In this document: positions 7,031 to 8,029 of the stretch, in pieces
Layout of the letters: every line of letters begins with the position of its first letter
Position numbering within the stretch: the first letter of the stretch is position 1
NCBI RefSeq assembly: GCF_000721935.1
Contig: NZ_KL585437.1
Coordinates: 1 to 8,029, forward strand
Direction: 5' to 3'
Source: Streptomyces sp. NRRL WC-3549
Lineage (GTDB): Bacteria; Actinomycetota; Actinomycetes; Streptomycetales; Streptomycetaceae
Length of the DNA stretch: 8,029 nucleotides
Notes under the pieces: model-generated
Told to the model about the DNA's origin: nothing
The model's input: only the letters and a program-made list of their open reading frames with translations
Database searches by the model: none
Made by a program: the position numbers and the translations under genes

Positions 7031-7163
7031 TGTGCGGCCCCTGTCGGTGCGTAGTCGATGCGGATGCGGCGTTCGAGGTCGCGATGGAATTCCTCGGCGT
7101 CCTCGGTGGACGGGTGGTGGGAGAGAACGAACGCCGGATAGCCGGTGAAGTCGACGGCCGCGC
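7027..7163 (-). pseudogene. Start-less coding remnant (C-terminal end of an unidentified protein)
   Basis: About 45 codons read well between the chorismate mutase stop and the aminotransferase: VDFTGYPAFVLSHHPS, then EDAEEFHRDLERRIRIDYA, ending at TGA 7027-7029, which overlaps the next GTG as GTGA. Composition resembles a real acidic/basic helical C-terminus rather than GC noise. There is no ATG, GTG or TTG in this frame between 7029 and 7220. It is one base out of register with the mutase frame, so it could be a mutase C-terminal extension detached by a 1-nt deletion, or the end of a gene largely lost between the two neighbours. I do not recognise the family. Confidence 0.45.
7038..7042 (-). 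promoter_or_regulatory. Ribosome binding site of the aminotransferase
   Basis: AGGGG on the minus strand, 7 nt before GTG 7028-7030. It supports that GTG as the original start, even though the frame that follows does not match the protein family. Confidence 0.45.
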
Positions 7164-7496
7164 TCAGGCGCCCGGTGTCCCGTACGGCTCCCCCGCCGAC
7201 TGCTCGGCGATGCGCTCGTGGTGGCGGATGACCTCGGCGACGATGAAGTTGAGCAGTTTCTCGGCGAACGCCGGGTCCAGCTTGGCGCTTTCGGCGAGCC
7301 GGCGCAGCCGGTCGATCTGCCGGGCCTCGCGGGCCGGGTCGGCGGGCGGCAGGTGGTGTTCGGCCTTGAGGTGGCCGACCTGCTGGGTGGCCTTGAAGCG
7401 TTCGGCGAGCATGTGGACGACCGCGGCGTCGATGTTGTCGATGCTTTCGCGCAGGCGGTTCAGCTCCGCCCGTACGGGCTCGTCGATGGCGTTCAT
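7164..7496 (-). CDS. Chorismate mutase, AroQ (type II, all-helical) family
   Basis: Converts chorismate to prephenate, the branch point to phenylalanine and tyrosine. The 110-residue protein matches the small three-helix AroQ fold, which acts as a dimer. Helix 1 is ELNRLRESIDNIDAAVVHML, with the conserved Arg, Asp and the following AERF. Then come TQQVGHLKAEH with the active-site lysine, the ADPAREARQI loop, and the last helix LLNFIVAEVIRHHERIAEQ. No secretion signal, so it should be cytosolic. ATG 7494-7496 is preferred because the fold begins ten residues later. An alternative GTG at 7533-7535 overlaps the stop of the upstream regulator as GTGA and would add 13 residues (MTGPPPVRLSSTT) of no family character. 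A 4-amino-4-deoxychorismate mutase (PapB-like) role cannot be excluded, because that subfamily shares the fold and also sits beside aminotransferases. The frame is intact. Confidence 0.9.
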   Translation of the reverse strand: MNAIDEPVRAELNRLRESIDNIDAAVVHMLAERFKATQQVGHLKAEHHLPPADPAREARQIDRLRRLAESAKLDPAFAEKLLNFIVAEVIRHHERIAEQSAGEPYGTPGA

Positions 7497-7531
7497 GGTG
7501 GTCGAGCTTAGACGCACCGGAGGGGGCCCGG

Positions 7532-8029
7532 TCACGGGTGTCCGGGGTGCGGACCGTGGCCGGGCGGGGTGTCCGGTGTGCCGCGTCCCTGCTGTTCGCG
7601 GAAGCGGACCGGGGCGGTGCCGGTGCGCCGGGCGAACAGCCGGGAGAAGTAGGCCGGGTCGTCGTAGCCGACGCTGCGGGCGACGGCGGCGACGGGGAGG
7701 TCGGTGGCGGCGAGGAGTTCCTTGGCCCGGCCGAGCCGGATGGTGAGCAGGTACTCCTTGGGGCCGACGCCGGCTCCGCGGCGCACGGCGGTGCGCAGTG
7801 CGGCGGGGGTCATCTGGTGCCGGGCGGCGTGTTCGGCGACGGTGAGGGGCCGGAACGCGTCGCGGGCGAGGGCTTTGAGGACGGGGTCGCCGTCGGGGGC
7901 GACGTCGGCGCGGGAGCGGCGCAGGGAGACGAGGAGTTCGTGGACCGCGGCCCCGGCCTCGACCTCCTGGAGGGGGTGGGCGCGGTGGGCGGCCTGCACG
8001 ATGCGGCCGATGGCGGCGCGGGGGGCGTC
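7532..8029 (-). CDS. AraC-family transcriptional regulator, N-terminus beyond the window
   Basis: The last 165 residues are present; the start and most of the N-terminal effector-binding region lie past the right edge, since the frame is open to base 8029. The C-terminal DNA-binding domain is complete with two helix-turn-helix units: the first around LTVAEHAARHQMTPAALRTA, then the linker helix IRLGRAKELLAATD, and the second VAAVARSVGYDDPAYFSRLF followed by RRTGTAPVRFRE, a close match to the AraC/XylS signature. A short Gly/Pro/His-rich tail follows. Its stop lies 35 nt before the chorismate mutase ATG on the same strand, so it may be co-transcribed with, and regulate, the mutase/aminotransferase genes. 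That is inference; the ligand is unknown. Confidence 0.92.
   Translation of the reverse strand, partial: DAPRAAIGRIVQAAHRAHPLQEVEAGAAVHELLVSLRRSRADVAPDGDPVLKALARDAFRPLTVAEHAARHQMTPAALRTAVRRGAGVGPKEYLLTIRLGRAKELLAATDLPVAAVARSVGYDDPAYFSRLFARRTGTAPVRFREQQGRGTPDTPPGHGPHPGHP

Overview
The window is a high-GC actinobacterial segment, most likely Streptomyces or a close relative. The genes use mostly C-ending codons (ACC, CTC, GCC, GAC), I found no TTA codon in pepN, desA or desB, and the protein sequences read as typical streptomycete families. All supported genes lie on the minus strand. The long plus-strand open frames are GC-driven shadows. The first 19 bases are an exact copy of the Tn5/Nextera mosaic-end adapter, so the window begins at the end of a short-read draft contig and base-level lesions need checking.

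In minus-strand transcription order (right to left): a C-terminal piece of an AraC-family regulator (7532-8029, running off the right edge); a small AroQ-type chorismate mutase (7164-7496); a start-less coding remnant of about 45 codons (7027-7163); a fold-type IV (branched-chain-like) aminotransferase with three lesions (6157-7030); a 220-bp gap; an intact 854-residue aminopeptidase N (3372-5936); a 554-bp structured intergenic region holding a strong terminator hairpin; and the start of a desferrioxamine-type siderophore operon, desA (1434-2817, with an internal deletion/frameshift) overlapping desB (20-1437, cut by the adapter end) by ATGA. The acyltransferase and NIS synthetase (desC, desD) would be expected beyond the left edge, but are not in the window.

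Functional reading: DesA makes the diamine (cadaverine from lysine) and DesB N-hydroxylates it, the first two steps of desferrioxamine assembly. The chorismate mutase and aminotransferase could form an aromatic amino acid branch (chorismate to prephenate, then keto-acid transamination), possibly under the adjacent AraC regulator; that link is inference. PepN is a housekeeping zinc exopeptidase that separates the two groups.

I did not find a convincing new system. The most notable points are the lesions in desA and in the aminotransferase region, beside intact pepN and mutase genes. They are either real gene decay or assembly error. Next come the structured, repeat-bearing intergenic region upstream of desA, where no recognisable DmdR iron box is visible, and the unassigned coding remnant.
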